From Lingula anatina (lineage: Eukaryota > Brachiopoda > Lingulata > Lingulida > Lingulidae), in contig NW_019776154.1 in assembly GCF_001039355.2 (NCBI RefSeq), positions 1 to 64,000 of the forward strand: 64,000 bases of DNA. The letters are read 5' to 3'. The notes beneath the pieces are model-generated. The model did not search any database. It saw only the letters and a program-made list of their open reading frames with translations, and was not told the origin of the DNA. This document shows, piece after piece, positions 50,255-63,349 of the stretch. Position 1 is the stretch's first letter. Every line of letters starts with the position of its first letter. Both the position numbers and the translations under genes were made by a program.

Positions 50255-50975
50255 GTGAAGTGTGGTTAAGTTGTCACGCAATTATGTAACTCGTGGCAGT
50301 TTGCAATCATTACAATACCCTTATGCCATGAAGTAATGAGAGCATTCAAGACAATATTCAGAGCTCTCTCTCCCTCTCTCATAATGAGTTCTCAATATAT
50401 CCAGATTATATTGTCATTACACGGAAGGTTATCTGTACCTAGACTTGCGCCAACATTAAACTGTATGCCAATTACCAATTTTTACTGTACTCTGGTTGCA
50501 CAAAATGAAATTCGGTTTCCATTTCTGATGGGGGTGGTTAATTCAATAACATGGAATTTGATCAACAGTTTTCAGTTATTTGGTTTTAACAAAAATAATA
50601 CAATACTGGGCAATATTCCTACTCGTGTATGTTGATTTCTCTTATTTTTGGCAATTTGTTTCTTTGTTTGTGTTACCTCCACTTCACTAGATGATAAAGA
50701 ACTGGTATTTTACGTATTTTAAAACAATAATGTTGCCGAATCTGGTGCCACTTATGGATGATATTCAGATTAAAAATAATTAAGCTAACGACCTATATTC
50801 AGAAGATCTTATATTGAGAAACCAAAAGCATAAAGTAAGCAGTGTTTATCTCTCATGGGATCCCTTAAATGAAAGAATGCATAGGGTATATAGGCTACAT
50901 GTGTACACTGTGCGTATTTTATGTAACTGTGAAATTTCAAAAGATTTTTTCCTGTAATGTCACATTCAAGCAGAT

Positions 50976-50981
50976 AATAAA
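50976..50981 (+). promoter_or_regulatory. Poly(A) signal, collagen-like copy 1
   Basis: AATAAA about 720 nt past the stop; the homologous site in copy 2 also has AATAAA. Confidence 0.5.
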
Positions 50982-50999
50982 ACTTTACTCTTACACCAT

Positions 51000-52031
51000 A
51001 CTGCCAATGAAATTTATTTTTTAATCTTTTGCGATAAATATGCTGAGTTCTTTAACATTTAGGTTACCCTACAACGATGATAGGTTTAAGATTGTAAGAA
51101 AAGTACAGAGAAGGGTGTAATAATCTGCCTGCGCTATAAAGTTGCCAGGTCATTTTTCTCCATTTCTGCCACATGACACGCAGACGTGATTGTCTTGTAT
51201 GCACTACGTACAATCGCTTATTTTAGCAATTCAAATTTTTGCACCCCCTCCCCCAAACTTTAAGCATTTTGATCATCTGATTAGAAAAAATACTTAATTT
51301 CATTGATAAGTCTATTTATAATCAAGTTCCTTTAAACCATACTCTGGTTTCCTCCTTCCCTACCCCAGCATCATTACGTTCACTTGAATGGATAGGTACA
51401 AAGAGCAAAAAGCCGCTTGAAACGATTTTTTTAAAATTCTGTAGATTTTCTACGTGCCACTTTGTTGCTACTGAGTGAAGAAATAAATCTGTGACACGCA
51501 CGTAACCGAATCTTCAGATTGGTCTTCAATTCACAATTCATCAAAATAATTCAAGGAAAAAATCTGATATTTGTTGTTCAGCGACACGATAAAAATATTA
51601 AGACCTTTCCAAGGTGCATTGCCTCTCAATTCACTGTACAAATGTTATGCTCACCAGGGGCCCTACTTATAATAACTTGGCCCTGAAATCTGCTGCATGC
51701 TTTAGAGTTTATTATAAGTTATGCTTACTAGGGCCTGCATATAAAGTAGCGCAACCCTGAATCTTAACCATAGACCCAATCATAATAAGACATGTTGGCA
51801 CTTATCAAAGAATACTGTTATCAGTTTCCAGTCTGATGAATTTCAAATCATTTATTCTGTACATTTTACTTACAACGTGAAAAACGTTCAGATGATTTCT
51901 TCAAATTTCATTTTGAGAAATAAGCATCTCTAGGAACAAATGATTTCACCAAGGGTGGCACATGGTTTAAAAAACACAGTAGATGAGTTCAGAACTTATC
52001 ATAGTGTAAATCTGTTTTTGCCTTTTTTATT

Positions 52032-52070
<39 letters not shown>

Positions 52071-52740
52071 TTTTGCTCGGGAACTTCTAACCTATCATAG
52101 TTGACTCTATAGACGCGCTTTTGCTCTAATTCATTTAATTCATATACATGTACAATCAACACAGTGATTGTAATGAATCTTTAAAATATTTCTAGACATG
52201 GTATCTGTTGACTTATACATTTTACACATTTACATAAGATTTTTTTTAATCACATTAATGTGAAGTTATCCTCCACTTTACATATTTGCAGAAAGAAAAA
52301 AGAAATCGAGTTAAAAATACTCAATGAAATCTAAGGGTGGGATAAAAAGGCCTACACGCTGTGACATCCAGTTATCACAAACTGTCCAATTCATTTGATA
52401 TGCAACTACTGGTATATAAATGTCCTCTTGGTTTGATTCAACATTATGCATTGACAAAGTAGAGCTGATTAAAAGAAAACAAGAACATGATCAACTCGTC
52501 TAAACAAAACACTATCTCAATTCATCAATGATATCTTGTTCCATGCTGGGTTCTACACAATATCGACCTTAACATTTTCGTTCTAAAACTAACTCCAGTA
52601 GGTGGACGTTTCACATGGCATTCATTAACTAAACCAGACAACACTGACCCACCCACCTGTTCTTCTGAACACCTGCTCTTCACCTGATCTGAACCCTGGC
52701 TCCATTAAACAAGCGAGGATACAAACTCTTTACTTACTTC
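51000..52740. other. Intergenic DNA between collagen-like genes
   Basis: It contains the 3' flank of unit 1, a (TTTA)n tract at 52026-52074 and the 5' flank of unit 2. I see no gene. Confidence 0.6.
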
Positions 52741-52744
52741 AATT

Positions 52745-52953
52745 AGAGTGCATTCCCAGAGATTAAGATCGATCCAGCCGGATCGACCTAACTCCCTGGG
52801 GGTTCACGCTAAATTGCAGTCAGCCGAGCGCGCACGCCAGTTAATTACCCCCTTACAGCTTTTAGTAGGCGGGACAGACGCTTCAGCCGGCTAAGAGGAC
52901 AGTGAGACTTCCCACAGGGATAGATCGATCTAAAATCTGTGGGAATGGGGTCT
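52745..52953. mobile_element. MITE, ATCGATC-TIR family, copy 6
   Basis: It runs from GAGTGCATTCCCAGAGATTA then AGATCGATC to AGATCGATCTAAAATCTGTG then GGAATGGGG. Collagen unit 1 lacks it: CTTCAATCAATCTTAGAACA stands at the equivalent place, so this is a post-duplication insertion. Confidence 0.88.
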
Positions 52954-53150
52954 TTGTCTTAAAACATTTTGGTTAAATCGTTCCTGTTTAGAACTTGATA
53001 CAACCCAGTCAACTTAATCTTTTGCATCTAAATATGTTCCTTTATTTTTCTTTCTCTTATATCCTAGTTAATGGAGAAAAAGACAAATAGTGAGTAAACA
53101 TCTACCGTTGCTTTGACGTGGCAACAGTGTCAATCCGAAAATTTTTCAGT

Positions 53151-56100
53151 ATGGCCACTACTGCTATTGTATTTATGTTAGTTGCGATCTGGCATCTTGG
53201 AGGGACAAAAGATGTTGATGACACTGACTTTAACAATCTCATGGATAGGGTTCTCAGCTTGGAAAGAGTGCTTCAGGCCCGGGGCAACAAGAATGCAAAA
53301 TTACAGACAGATATCAAGCTAATGAAAAACGAAAATCAGCATCTTAAGGTATTGTAAACAGTCCATTGTATTTAATTCACAATAATAAATTCATTTTGAA
53401 AGATCAACTTAACTGATAAGTGATATATCTGTCATTAAATCCAATCAAGATTCTTCATATATGCAGGTGCTATATGCACAGACATTTGCGAAAAGTTAAA
53501 AAACATTTTAAAAACTGATCCTCATGATTTTCCAGGATTCTATGAACAGCCTCCAGTCAATCCTAAATGATCACCCCAGTGATGAAAAGGACTTCAAATC
53601 AAAATTGTTGTCACCAATGAATGATAATCATTATAACGCCGCATCTGGCACAGAGACAATTCAAAGTAGGTGAAATTTAAAATATATGTAATTATATTGT
53701 TTAATTTGAAGAAATTATTGTGATTTAGTATATGCACTTTGCGGGTAATGTCCAAATCCATACCATGTTGTACTTGTATTATTAGCCTTATAACTGAATT
53801 CATGATTTTGTAGGAGTATCGACTGCGTTCTTTGGTTCCTTTTTTATTATTTAATACAAAATTAAACAGAAATCCATACTTTGAAGTGATTTTATTTTTA
53901 CCTGATTGTCTGATAAAGTTATTTTGAAGTCGCTTTACAAAAAAACTCGGCGTTTGTATTACAATACTGTTTTATTTTCTTAAAAAGCATAAAAAATAAT
54001 AATCAGAACTAATGGCAAATTTTAAATAATTCCTTTTTTGCCCTCTCAGCTGTCGTGTGCCCCCAGGCATGCAGGGGACTCCCAGGTAGGGATGGTAGAG
54101 ATGGTACACCTGGGAATGATGGGAATCCAGGCACAGATGGGAATCCTGGCGATGATGGGAAGCCCGGAAATGATGGAAATCCTGGCAGAGATGGGACGCC
54201 AGGCAATAATGGAAATCCTGGCAGAGATGGGAATCCTGGCAGAGACGGTAATCCTGGAACAGAGGGAAAACCAGGCAAAGATGGCAGAGATGGTTTACAT
54301 GGCCAAGACGGAAAAGATCTCCAGGTGAGAAATTGGGAATATGATATTTTATTGTACAGACACATTTTCACTGTACATATTGCCAACTCCTGTGCCCGGC
54401 GTCGTCATTTTCAATGTATGACTTTAAAACCCCATGGACCTGAAACCATATGGTTTATACGTTTTCCTGGAAGTAAATATGTTACCTGTTGAAAATGGAG
54501 GTCTTTATGTTGTTAAAATTGTGTTTTATGGCAGAAACCCATTTTTTTTATTTTTCACAAATCGGCATATCTAGTGAATAACTTTGAACTCTCGTGGGAT
54601 TAAAGGCCTATTTCAGTACCTTATTCTGAATGACTTTGTTATCTTTGTGGCATGATTAAAATTTGGCGGTGATAATGTTGTTGATCATTATATAATATTG
54701 CATCCATAATAGACAAAATGACCTATTTTTTCTTCCTTTTTTCTATATTATATTTTCACACATAGCAACTGTGCTGGCTTGTTTTAATTCACTTGATTTG
54801 CGTTTCCTGATAATTCGATAATTCATTCATTTATCAAGATTTCACCCATTAAGAGCACGAAAGTTAGTGTCAAGTTTGTAGTTTCGTGTTTTTAACGATT
54901 CTAACCAACAAGTGCCACGGGAGATGCTCGAACGGTGACACGCTTTCAACAGTGACGACCACGGGTCGATTGAATTCGTTGCACTTAAAACCCGGTCCAT
55001 AGATTTTGCCATCTACCTCACCTTTCCCGCTCCCCCTCAATTGACTCTTGTTAAGCCACGTATTTTACACTTCCTTTAAATAATTCGAATTTTAGGTACA
55101 AGTAAGGGAACATAACCTTCGTGATGTATACCCCCGTATGTCACACACACATGTGGGTTAATTTGTGGCGCTGTGGAGTTCTCATTTGGAAGGCATTGGA
55201 GATATAGTTATTATAGAGTTTGTAAGACGTTTACTTGAGTAAAGTGCTGAATGTGAAATAAAGGGCATTGTTGAAAATGTTCACAATAATTGATGTTTAT
55301 TTTGTGTTGCTGATAGGGTCCTCCCGGTCCCGCTGGCCCACCTGGTCCTTCTATGACAGACGACCAAATAAAACAACTTATAAAAGAACATGGTAAACTT
55401 TCTTTTTCTTGTTTGAGCTATATGTATAGTTGATATTGTCCAACATAAACCTTTTTCATGTGCATAGACCAAAGCATCTTTAAAAATTATGAGTAATCGA
55501 AAAAATAAGTTTTCTGTTGAAAACGTTTTTCACATGTTCACCATCTGATATAATCATTAGAAGATGACGTTAAACAACTTATAAAATTGCAGATTGTTGA
55601 TTTTTTTCTGATAGGTTTACCACGTAATACGACAGGTGGCGGATCAGTGTACACGAGATGGGGGAGAACTAAGTGTGGTGCCTCTTCTAAACTTCTTTAT
55701 GAAGGTAAGAACTGCATAAGCAATTACAGTCACGTAGTTTTTAAATTGAACCATTTCAAAAAATGAAAACATAATTTAACTGGGTTGTTAACCCATAATA
55801 AATTAATTAGGGTGCCATTTCATTAAGGCCTAAATCATATAACTTCCTCTTACGTATACTGCATCTACACATCGCTGTTGCCCTTTTTTATTTTGTAGGT
55901 TATACTGCTGGATCCTACTATGGTCAGAAAGGTGGGGCTAGCAACTACGTCTGTCTCCCTCGCGACCCACAGTGGGGCAAATATCAAGATGGAATCCAGA
56001 ATTCTGGACCTACCATTCACGGCACAGAGTACGAAATGGGACACTACTCCAATGATCCTTTCCAGAGGACCAATTTTGGAGGCAAGAATTTTAAGAACCA

Positions 56101-56401
56101 AGATGCTCCATGTGCTGTTTGTTACACCCAGAACCGCACCAGTCATGTTATGATTCCAGCCTGGAAGACATGTCCAACCGAGTGGACGCTGGAATATCGC
56201 GGATACTTGGTTGCCCAATTCTATTCGCAATATAGAACTAAATTTGTCTGTCTTGATGAGGCTCCAGAAGGAATTAGAGGAGGAGAAAAAAACACAAATG
56301 GTGCTCTTTTCTATGTGGTTCAAGCCAAATGTGGTCAAGCTCTCCCATGTCCAAATTATGTTGAAGGGAGAGAGTTGACCTGCGTTGTGTGCTCCATGTA
56401 G
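53151..56401 (+). CDS. Short-chain collagen C4-like secreted protein, copy 2
   Basis: Exons are 53151-53348, 53536-53665, 54050-54324, 55317-55392, 55615-55704 and 55899-56401, giving 423 residues. Exons 3-6 have the same lengths as in copy 1; exon 1 is three codons shorter and exon 2 one codon longer. Architecture is the same: hydrophobic start ([14 protein letters not shown]), coiled coil, CPQAC, 26 Gly-X-Y triplets, a break (GKDLQ), four more triplets, then the ten-cysteine C-terminal domain. Its collagen block is richer in GNP/GNN triplets and poorer in Lys. The true start is ATG 53151; the frame upstream has no ATG. A conserved acceptor at 53066-53067 supports a 5' noncoding exon. Intact and probably expressed; role (matrix, byssus-, shell- or mucus-associated, or pattern recognition) is not determinable from sequence. 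Confidence 0.92.
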
Positions 56402-56772
56402 GTGAAGTGTGATCAAATAACATGCAATTTTGTGACTCGCAACAGTTTGGAATCTTTAAAATATTATTTTCACCATTGGGTCATGAGAGCGTCCCAGCTA
56501 ACACAGAAAGCTATTAAAACGTTGCTGTGACGTTTCCCCCCCCCCCCCTTCTTTCTATTTTTTAAAGTTATCATGATGATGCATCTATGAAGTTCTACTT
56601 TAGGATCACCATTATGATAACTTATTAATTTCTTAAAGATCTATATGGTTTTTGATTATGATTATATAAACGTTATGGTAAAGTTATAAAAACGTTTTGT
56701 GTATGTTGGGATTCGCCACAATATCCAGAACGTTTTCTGTTTCCCTTTCTTCTTTTCATCTTTCATTCTTGT

Positions 56773-56810
<38 letters not shown>
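56773..56810. repeat. (CT)n microsatellite
   Basis: Nineteen CT units in the 3' flank of collagen-like copy 2. Confidence 0.95.
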
Positions 56811-56814
<4 letters not shown>

Positions 56815-57604
56815 TAAGTTCATACTGTATTCAGATCCATAACCTGGTATTTTAGACGCCATGCTGCTATCATTCCAGAAAAAATACAAGTAAAAGGCAA
56901 TGATAAAATCACGCTAAATATCATTTTCTCGCAACCCAATATAATGATACATGTATATCTGACCCTTAGTGTTTACATACAGCACCTGGAAAAAACTCAA
57001 CACAGCATGTTGTGTAGGATGTAAAGAATGATAAGCAAACATGCGGAGTAGTTATTGTTATTAAACGGAATGTCATCTGTACCCAGACTTGCGCCAACAT
57101 TGAGTTGTATGCCAAATTTACCACATTTTACCGTGCTCTGGTTGAGCAAAATAAAAGTCGATTACCACTATCCTTTTTTAGTGGAGAGACCATTTAGTTA
57201 TTTCAAAAACGTAAGTTTGTCCAACAATTTTAGTTATTTGACTTTTACAAAATTTATACCATTTATCATGGCCAAAATTCTTACTAGTGGGTTCTAATTT
57301 TGATAATTTGACAGTGTTATTTCGCGCTTCACCAAACGATTAACATATTTTAGAACTATAATGTTGCATAGTCTGGTGCAGTTTATGGACAATATTCAGA
57401 TTTAATTATTAAACAAAATTAAGCTAACGGGCTATACTCAAAACATCTGATATGGACTAACTTTATGTGAGAAGTTTCCATATATTAAGCAATCATTGTC
57501 TCTTATGGAAACTCTTAAATTAAAGAATGTATACATTGTGCAAATTTTGTGTTAGTATGGAATTTCAAAAGATCATTCAACTGTAATATCACTTTCAAGC
57601 AAAT

Positions 57605-57610
57605 AATAAA
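57605..57610 (+). promoter_or_regulatory. Poly(A) signal, collagen-like copy 2
   Basis: AATAAA in the stretch homologous to the copy 1 signal (CAAGCAAATAATAAA versus CAAGCAGATAATAAA). Confidence 0.5.
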
Positions 57611-57869
57611 TGTTTCTTTGAACACTACTTTGCCAATGACATTCATCTTTTACCTAATCTATATATAGTGTTCTAATATAATAATGAGGTTACCCTTCAA
57701 CGATGATGGATTTATGATTTTAAGAAAAAAAACAGAGAAGGGTGTAATAATCTGCCTGCGCTATAAAGTTGCCAGGTCATTTTTCTCCATTTTTTTTTCC
57801 ACATAACACGCAGACGAGGTTGTTTTGTGTGAGCTATGGATTCATGTTACCAGTTAATATGTTTGCAAC

Positions 57870-57905
<36 letters not shown>

Positions 57906-58142
57906 AAAAAAATTTTTTATACTGGCAAAAAAATTTTTTAAAANCGTATCTCCCACACAAGAAATGCTGACAGCAGAATCACGCTCTGTAAATAGGGCAA
58001 TACGACTGCGTTTGATTTATTGTGAGATGAGCTACAGTGAATTAAGCAGAAGATCTATTAAACAGTAGATGTAAAGTAACCATTATGTTAATGAAGGTGA
58101 CCAAGGCATTTATTTTTTCACCCCCCCCCCCCCCCCCCCCCA
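57870..58142. repeat. Two poly-C tracts beside an N join
   Basis: About 33 C at 57871-57903, an N at 57944 and about 20 C at 58122-58141. The intervening A/T runs look like low-quality sequence; the proline-rich ORF here is spurious. Confidence 0.85.
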
Positions 58143-58929
58143 ACCCCGGCCCCAGAAAAAGAGATTTTTAATCGTGACAAGACAATTTTTTACATTATTT
58201 GATTGACAGATCTTTTGGCGATCGTTTTCTTTCAAATCACACTGCGGTTCCCTCTTTCCCTACTTCCCTGTTCATTCTCCAGTGTCGTCACCGTGCCACT
58301 TTGTTGCCACTGAGTGAAAAAACTAAATCCGTGTCACGAACGTAATTGAATCTTTTGATTCATCTTCAGTTCACAATCCATCAAAATATTTTCAGGAAAA
58401 AATATGTTTTCAATCACATTTGTCAAACTAACAAGATCTTACCGATCTCGCAATACGCTGTTCTTATTCATGCTCACTAGTAGCCCTATATAAAATAACC
58501 AAGCCATGAAATTTGCTGTATGCCGTATGCTTTATTGTTAAATTATTACTTATGCTTATTTGGGGCCTACAAGTACATATAATATACTAAAGACATGAAC
58601 AAACTTATTGAAGTATCCCGTTATCAGTTTCCACTTTGGTGAATTTCAAATTATTGATTCATTCTGTACATTTTATCAGCAAGATGAAGTTGTTTATTGT
58701 AACTGAAATACTCAAATTTCATTTCGAGAAAATGTTTATCTTACAGGCACACAGGATTTTAACAAAGCAGTGAGGGTGACGAATTGTTAAAAAGTTGCAT
58801 CGCTTAATTTTGCTTTGAAAAGGTACATGTACAATGTCATGTAACACAAAAGAAGAGCTGGGAGAATTTTATTATAGTATAATTTGTTTTTGTTTGTTTG
58901 TTTGTTTTTTTCGTTTTGCTCGTAATACC

Positions 58930-60170
58930 GTTTTTGGAAGGTAGAATAGGGAAAGTAGGATACCTTAGCAGTGCCCCCCTTTCAATCTGTTATTGACCAT
59001 GTAGGCACAGGGCTTCAAAAAGTTTCCACGCTCCTATTCGAATAATAATTGTTTGTTTTACCTACTTTCCTTTGCAAGTGCAAATATGATAGTAAAGAGG
59101 GTAACAAAATGAAAAACAGGATATGGATTATTAGTATTCATTTCTTTATTTAGAAATCTAGTGCAAACGGACTCCAGGAGGGACAAAAAAGCAATGTGAA
59201 AAAACAGTTATGCGGTGGGTGTGGCAACCGACAGCTTTTTCGTTATACAAAAGGAGTCAAAAATTATCAACGGTGCCTATAAAAAAACAACAAATAAAAA
59301 ATGGCAAGTATCACTTCTTAAACAAACAAATAAACAAAAAATTAATAAACCATAAAATGAATCTTTACTGAACTCAACATAGTGCATATAGAATGTGCCT
59401 TGCTCAACACCACGTCGCACCTAACGCATTGACGATGTGGTTTTTATTTGTATTTCTCACAAACTATGGTAGAGGTCGAGAAGCTGGATAATGACCGATT
59501 ATTGTAGAAATTGATTGTTTCGCAACGTTTGTTTAAGTCGACCAATCTTATGACGAAAATTAAATGGCCCCATGTTATTTTGATAGCGACACTTGCCATT
59601 ATATTACTTTGAGATAGTAACAATGTGCAAGTACGTTGTAAAAAATTTTACAGGTAAATTCCTTTGCCTGGGTCCTGGGCTGTATTGCGTGGCAGATGTT
59701 ACGTTTTTTTTTTCCTCCATTACGGTATTTATCTGTCGGTATTTATATAAACCGTTATTTGGACGTATAGGTATGTGGCTTTATCGAGACATCATATCTA
59801 TCTGTAGGTAGTTTATATTAGGACGTGGGTTTTTCGGTATTTATTTCTTGTTTAGCGGCACTTGAAACCAAAGGTACTCGGATTCAACTATTTTATTATC
59901 TGTCTCTCTATATAGGTGACAGGTTTATGGGTTCATCCATTTATCGTTTTAAAAAGAATGAACAACATTCACCTTTTTCCTCTGGCGTTAAGTTTTGTGG
60001 AAGTAGTTAATTGTTACGTGGAACTAGTTTATTTCAACCAAAAAAGTGAACTTCAGACAGGTCTTCATGTATTTTGGCCGTGAACAGTTTTAGTCCCAAC
60101 CTCTCACCAAAAATGGAACACACCTGTTGTAATTTGCATAATAATAAGTTGCTCATCGCTAGTGAGAGCT
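58930..60170. other. Intergenic DNA with dispersed-repeat copy 3
   Basis: The stretch 59364-59580 matches 25902-26130 (CTGAACYYAACRYARTG, TGCTCAACAC, ATTAAATGGCC). Nothing else is recognised. Confidence 0.55.
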
Positions 60171-60179
60171 GTCTTCCAT

Positions 60180-60972
60180 TATAGTCACTTGGCAGTTAGA
60201 CACAGTTGGGTGAGGACGCAACAACAGTTTGTGTGGCGCAGTCGCAAGGTCGAGTTTTATGAGGGAGTGAAAGCAAATACATCGAGTTGTAAGTATCACT
60301 ACTTTTTAAGTAACCTCCGTCATTGAATACAACAAATATATAGCAACTCGGCTCTTTGTAATATTAGGGCTTATGTTCAGCGTTACTTGTACACTGTATC
60401 TCACTCAGAACATTAGAATTAATATATCAGTTCAGAATAAGTGTTGCAACGCTTTGGTGCAGCAAACGTACAGGAGGAAAGGAGCTCTCAATTGATGATG
60501 AAATCTTAAGTTTGCTTGAAAGCTTTTTAGCTCTGCGGGATTTTTATTTCTGTTTGAACATTTTTGTATGACCTTGAACAATGAACAGGGCATTTGTGAC
60601 CTTATTCAAAATGGCTGTTCACGTAAATGTAAGCAATACCGCAAAGAACAATGATCAATGCTTGTTCAACAGTTTAAAGACTGTGCCCCTCAACGTTTGC
60701 ACCAATTTATGGTCAAATTCTTTCAACGATTCAAACTTCTCTCTTGACAACAATCACGATGATTTTAAGAGAAATAAAAATCCCTTTTATGAAAATAATT
60801 TTATGGTTAATATTGTCTCTGCTCAGTTTTTGTCCTTTTTCTAGTGTTAAACCTGTTGTTGTACATTTCTACTTTTGAAGATTTTGTGTACTTGATTAAG
60901 GTGTGTCATGATCAGCAATGCTGTGACCCTTATGTTTCAAGCTGTAAACTATTATTGTTTTTTGTTTGTTTG

Positions 60973-61018
<46 letters not shown>

Positions 61019-62095
61019 TTCGATTGTTTGTTTGTTTGTTAGTTTGTTTGTTTGTGTCTTAAACAAGTGTGAGGTTTCATGTAGTTATAATAGTTCTCAC
61101 ATTTGTTTCAGGTGGGACTTGGGCTACCTGTCTTAATTAAGATTAAAATGCTCTGAAAGATCTTATTGTGAGGTAAGTATGCTGTATATAACACAAAGCA
61201 CACGCACAGTAGCTTACCAGTTGCTCATTTCACAATGATTAATAGAACTTTTTACACAGTTTACCTGTCGTATCCAGTGTACCGTTTGGTTAACATCCAT
61301 GACACCTTTATTGAAACTTGATTGTACTGGCATCCAATTTATTTGCAATATAGAGAATTTGTAAATGAGATCTTTTGCACTTCTCGGAATCCGTCAAAAT
61401 CATATACAACCACAATACGTGTTGCATAATGATTATAGATATTATTACGTTCAATAATATCCTCTGAAAATGAAAGAAGTCGTGTTTTCAAGGTTTTCTT
61501 TTCAGCAAGGTAAAATCATTAAGATTTATCATTAACTCTTTTTAGACTATATATTTGTCTCAAGGCAGCCTCGATTTGAAACATTGATACTAATCCTGAA
61601 CTTAAGACAATAAACACTCTCAACAAGTCAGTTATAAGTGTCCCTCCTCTGTAATATTTACCTCCGCCAAGAGATTGTTTTCACCCCTGTGTGTTTGTTT
61701 GTCTGTCTGTCATCAACATAACTCAAAAAGTTATGGACCGATTTTGATTAAATTTTCAGGAACTGTCAGAAGTAGGCCAAAGAACAGATGATTAGATTTT
61801 GTTGTTGATCCGGATCAATAATCAATCAATAATCAATAATAATCAAAAATTGCTGCCTTGGCGGAGGTCTGCGCTCTTGGAGTGCATTTCTAGTTAAAAA
61901 TATGATAGTCGTACTTTTAAGGTCTGTCCGTGTAGTCAAAATTGTGAACATCCTTTTTTTGTAATTTCAGGAGCGCACCGAGCTACTGCACAACAGATAC
62001 CTGCAAGCCACTAAGCCCTTAGTTCACATGGAGGACCTAAAAGCCCATTAATGCACCTATTATATTCAGACTTAATAAAATACTTTTTAAATTCT
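60180..62095 (+). ncRNA. Possible three-exon noncoding transcript
   Basis: Putative exon 1 ends at 60288 before GTAAGT. Exon 2 is 61112-61172, with TTTGTTTCAG before and GTAAGTATG after. Exon 3 starts at 61971 after TTGTAATTTCAG and runs to an AATAAA at 62074-62079. Exon 2 has stops in all three frames, so no long protein spans the model. Exon 3 alone is open for 26 codons (ERTELLHNRYLQ...) to TAA 62049, which may be chance or the end of an unseen coding gene. Intron 1 holds a (GT)n tract (60975-61018) and intron 2 a MITE. No transcript evidence is available. Confidence 0.35.
61661..61895. mobile_element. MITE-like element with CCTCCGCCAAG ends
   Basis: CCTCCGCCAAG at the left is mirrored by CTTGGCGGAGG near the right, followed by TCTGCGCTCTTGGAGTGC. 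Internal words are TTTGTTTGTCTGTCTGTC, AAAAAGTTATGGACCGATTT and GATCCGGATC. I recall this sequence as a widespread repeat in marine invertebrates; the classification is not certain. Confidence 0.65.
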
Positions 62096-62099
62096 ACGA

Positions 62100-62990
62100 A
62101 TTTTACTTTTGATTTGAAATTATGACGATGAAGATAAAAGTGATTATAAGGGAAGTAGATTATGATAATTATAGATGTGATAATTGTTTGAGATCTCGAC
62201 GATCGTGCGATTTTTAAATTGAACCTTAAGAAATCTATAAATGAAATTGTTTAAAAGCTTTGTAAATATGCACAATTTGTAATGGAATTTAAGCGTTTGA
62301 AATATCTTTATCCACTAAAAGAATGTCACTTAAAGTTTTATTCCAACAACCCACGATGATGCTTAAATTATACATTTACAATATTGTATTTTGAAAATCC
62401 ATTCTAAAAATTAGAGTTAAATAACCCTTGGAACAAATCCAATCGTCCTCCTGAATAACATCTATTTTCCAATTACCTTAATGTAGTACAAACGTCCATT
62501 TTGACGTGTTCTGGCGTTTGCTACGGAAAATTGATTTAAAATTGACGACTTCTTCAATACTGAATAGAATAATGAAAAAGGGAGATATCCTGACGCAAAA
62601 TTTATGTCAACAGTTTAATTTGTCCAAAAATTGAGCCTTTATTTACTGATTGTATAAGATTGACCACATTTTTCCATTCCTGTTCTTTGAAAAAGTTTCC
62701 TTCCTCAATTTATTTTTGAAATATATACCTAATTCAATCGTGTTTTAAGGTTAATCTTATATTCTTATTCCCCATAATGTATAAGCACAGTAAAATGTAA
62801 GGTTAACTGTTAAATTTTGAATAGCAAATATTAAGGCCTAGTAGTTTCTTAAATGCTTTTCAAGTTGATATCCTTTTCTCCTCAAAACATTGCTTTTTTA
62901 AATAAATTGTCCTTTTCGTGTGCTATAGTTCCATTATAATTTTCTCCTTTCTTGTTTCCTCTTATTTTTGCTTTTGATGGTGTTATGTGA
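62100..62990. other. Gene-poor AT-rich stretch
   Basis: I see no exon or repeat family. Confidence 0.6.
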
Positions 62991-62994
62991 CAAA

Positions 62995-63346
62995 TTACAC
63001 CAACCCCACCTAACACCCCTCATTTTAATGGACTCTCCCTACCTGTCACCCCTCAAGAGGAATGGACTAGCCCAACCTGATACCCCTCCATTGGAATGGA
63101 CTCACCCAACCTGCCACCCCTCCTGTGAAATTGACTCGCCCCACCTGCCACCCCTATAGTGAAATGAACTCTCCCCACCTGTCACCCCTAAGTGAAATGG
63201 ACTCACCCCACCTGCCACCCCTCCTGCAAAATTGACTCGCCCCACCTGTCACCCCTCCAGTGAAATGGACTCACCCCACCTGTCACCCCTCCTGCGAAAT
63301 GGACTCGCCCCACCTGTCACCCCTTCTGCAAAATGGACTCGCCCCN
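62995..63346. repeat. 34-bp minisatellite
   Basis: About ten copies of a unit like GAAATGGACTCACCCCACCT then GTCACCCCTCCTGC. Early copies are diverged and later ones nearly identical. The array ends abruptly at the N at 63346, so its true length is unknown. Because 34 is not a multiple of three, the ORFs here are not meaningful. Confidence 0.9.
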
Positions 63347-63349
63347 ATC

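Larger units (their letters stand above)
46890..58920. repeat. Tandem duplication carrying the two collagen-like genes
   Basis: Units of about 46890-52080 and 52270-58920 share the 5' flank (GAAATCGAGTTAAAAA, CACGCTGTGA), all exons and introns, and the 3' flank (GAGAAGGGTGTAATAATCTG, then CTGCGCTATAAAGTTGCC). Confidence 0.88.

Noticed and set aside
53118-53150. Upstream start giving a longer collagen-like copy 2
   Set aside because: The codon is GTG, not ATG; ATG 53151 aligns with copy 1.
57769-58068. Proline-rich 99-codon ORF
   Set aside because: It encodes the poly-C tract and crosses an N.
60581-60844. 87-codon plus-strand ORF
   Set aside because: It has no motif, and Asn/Phe-rich composition typical of AT-rich noncoding DNA.
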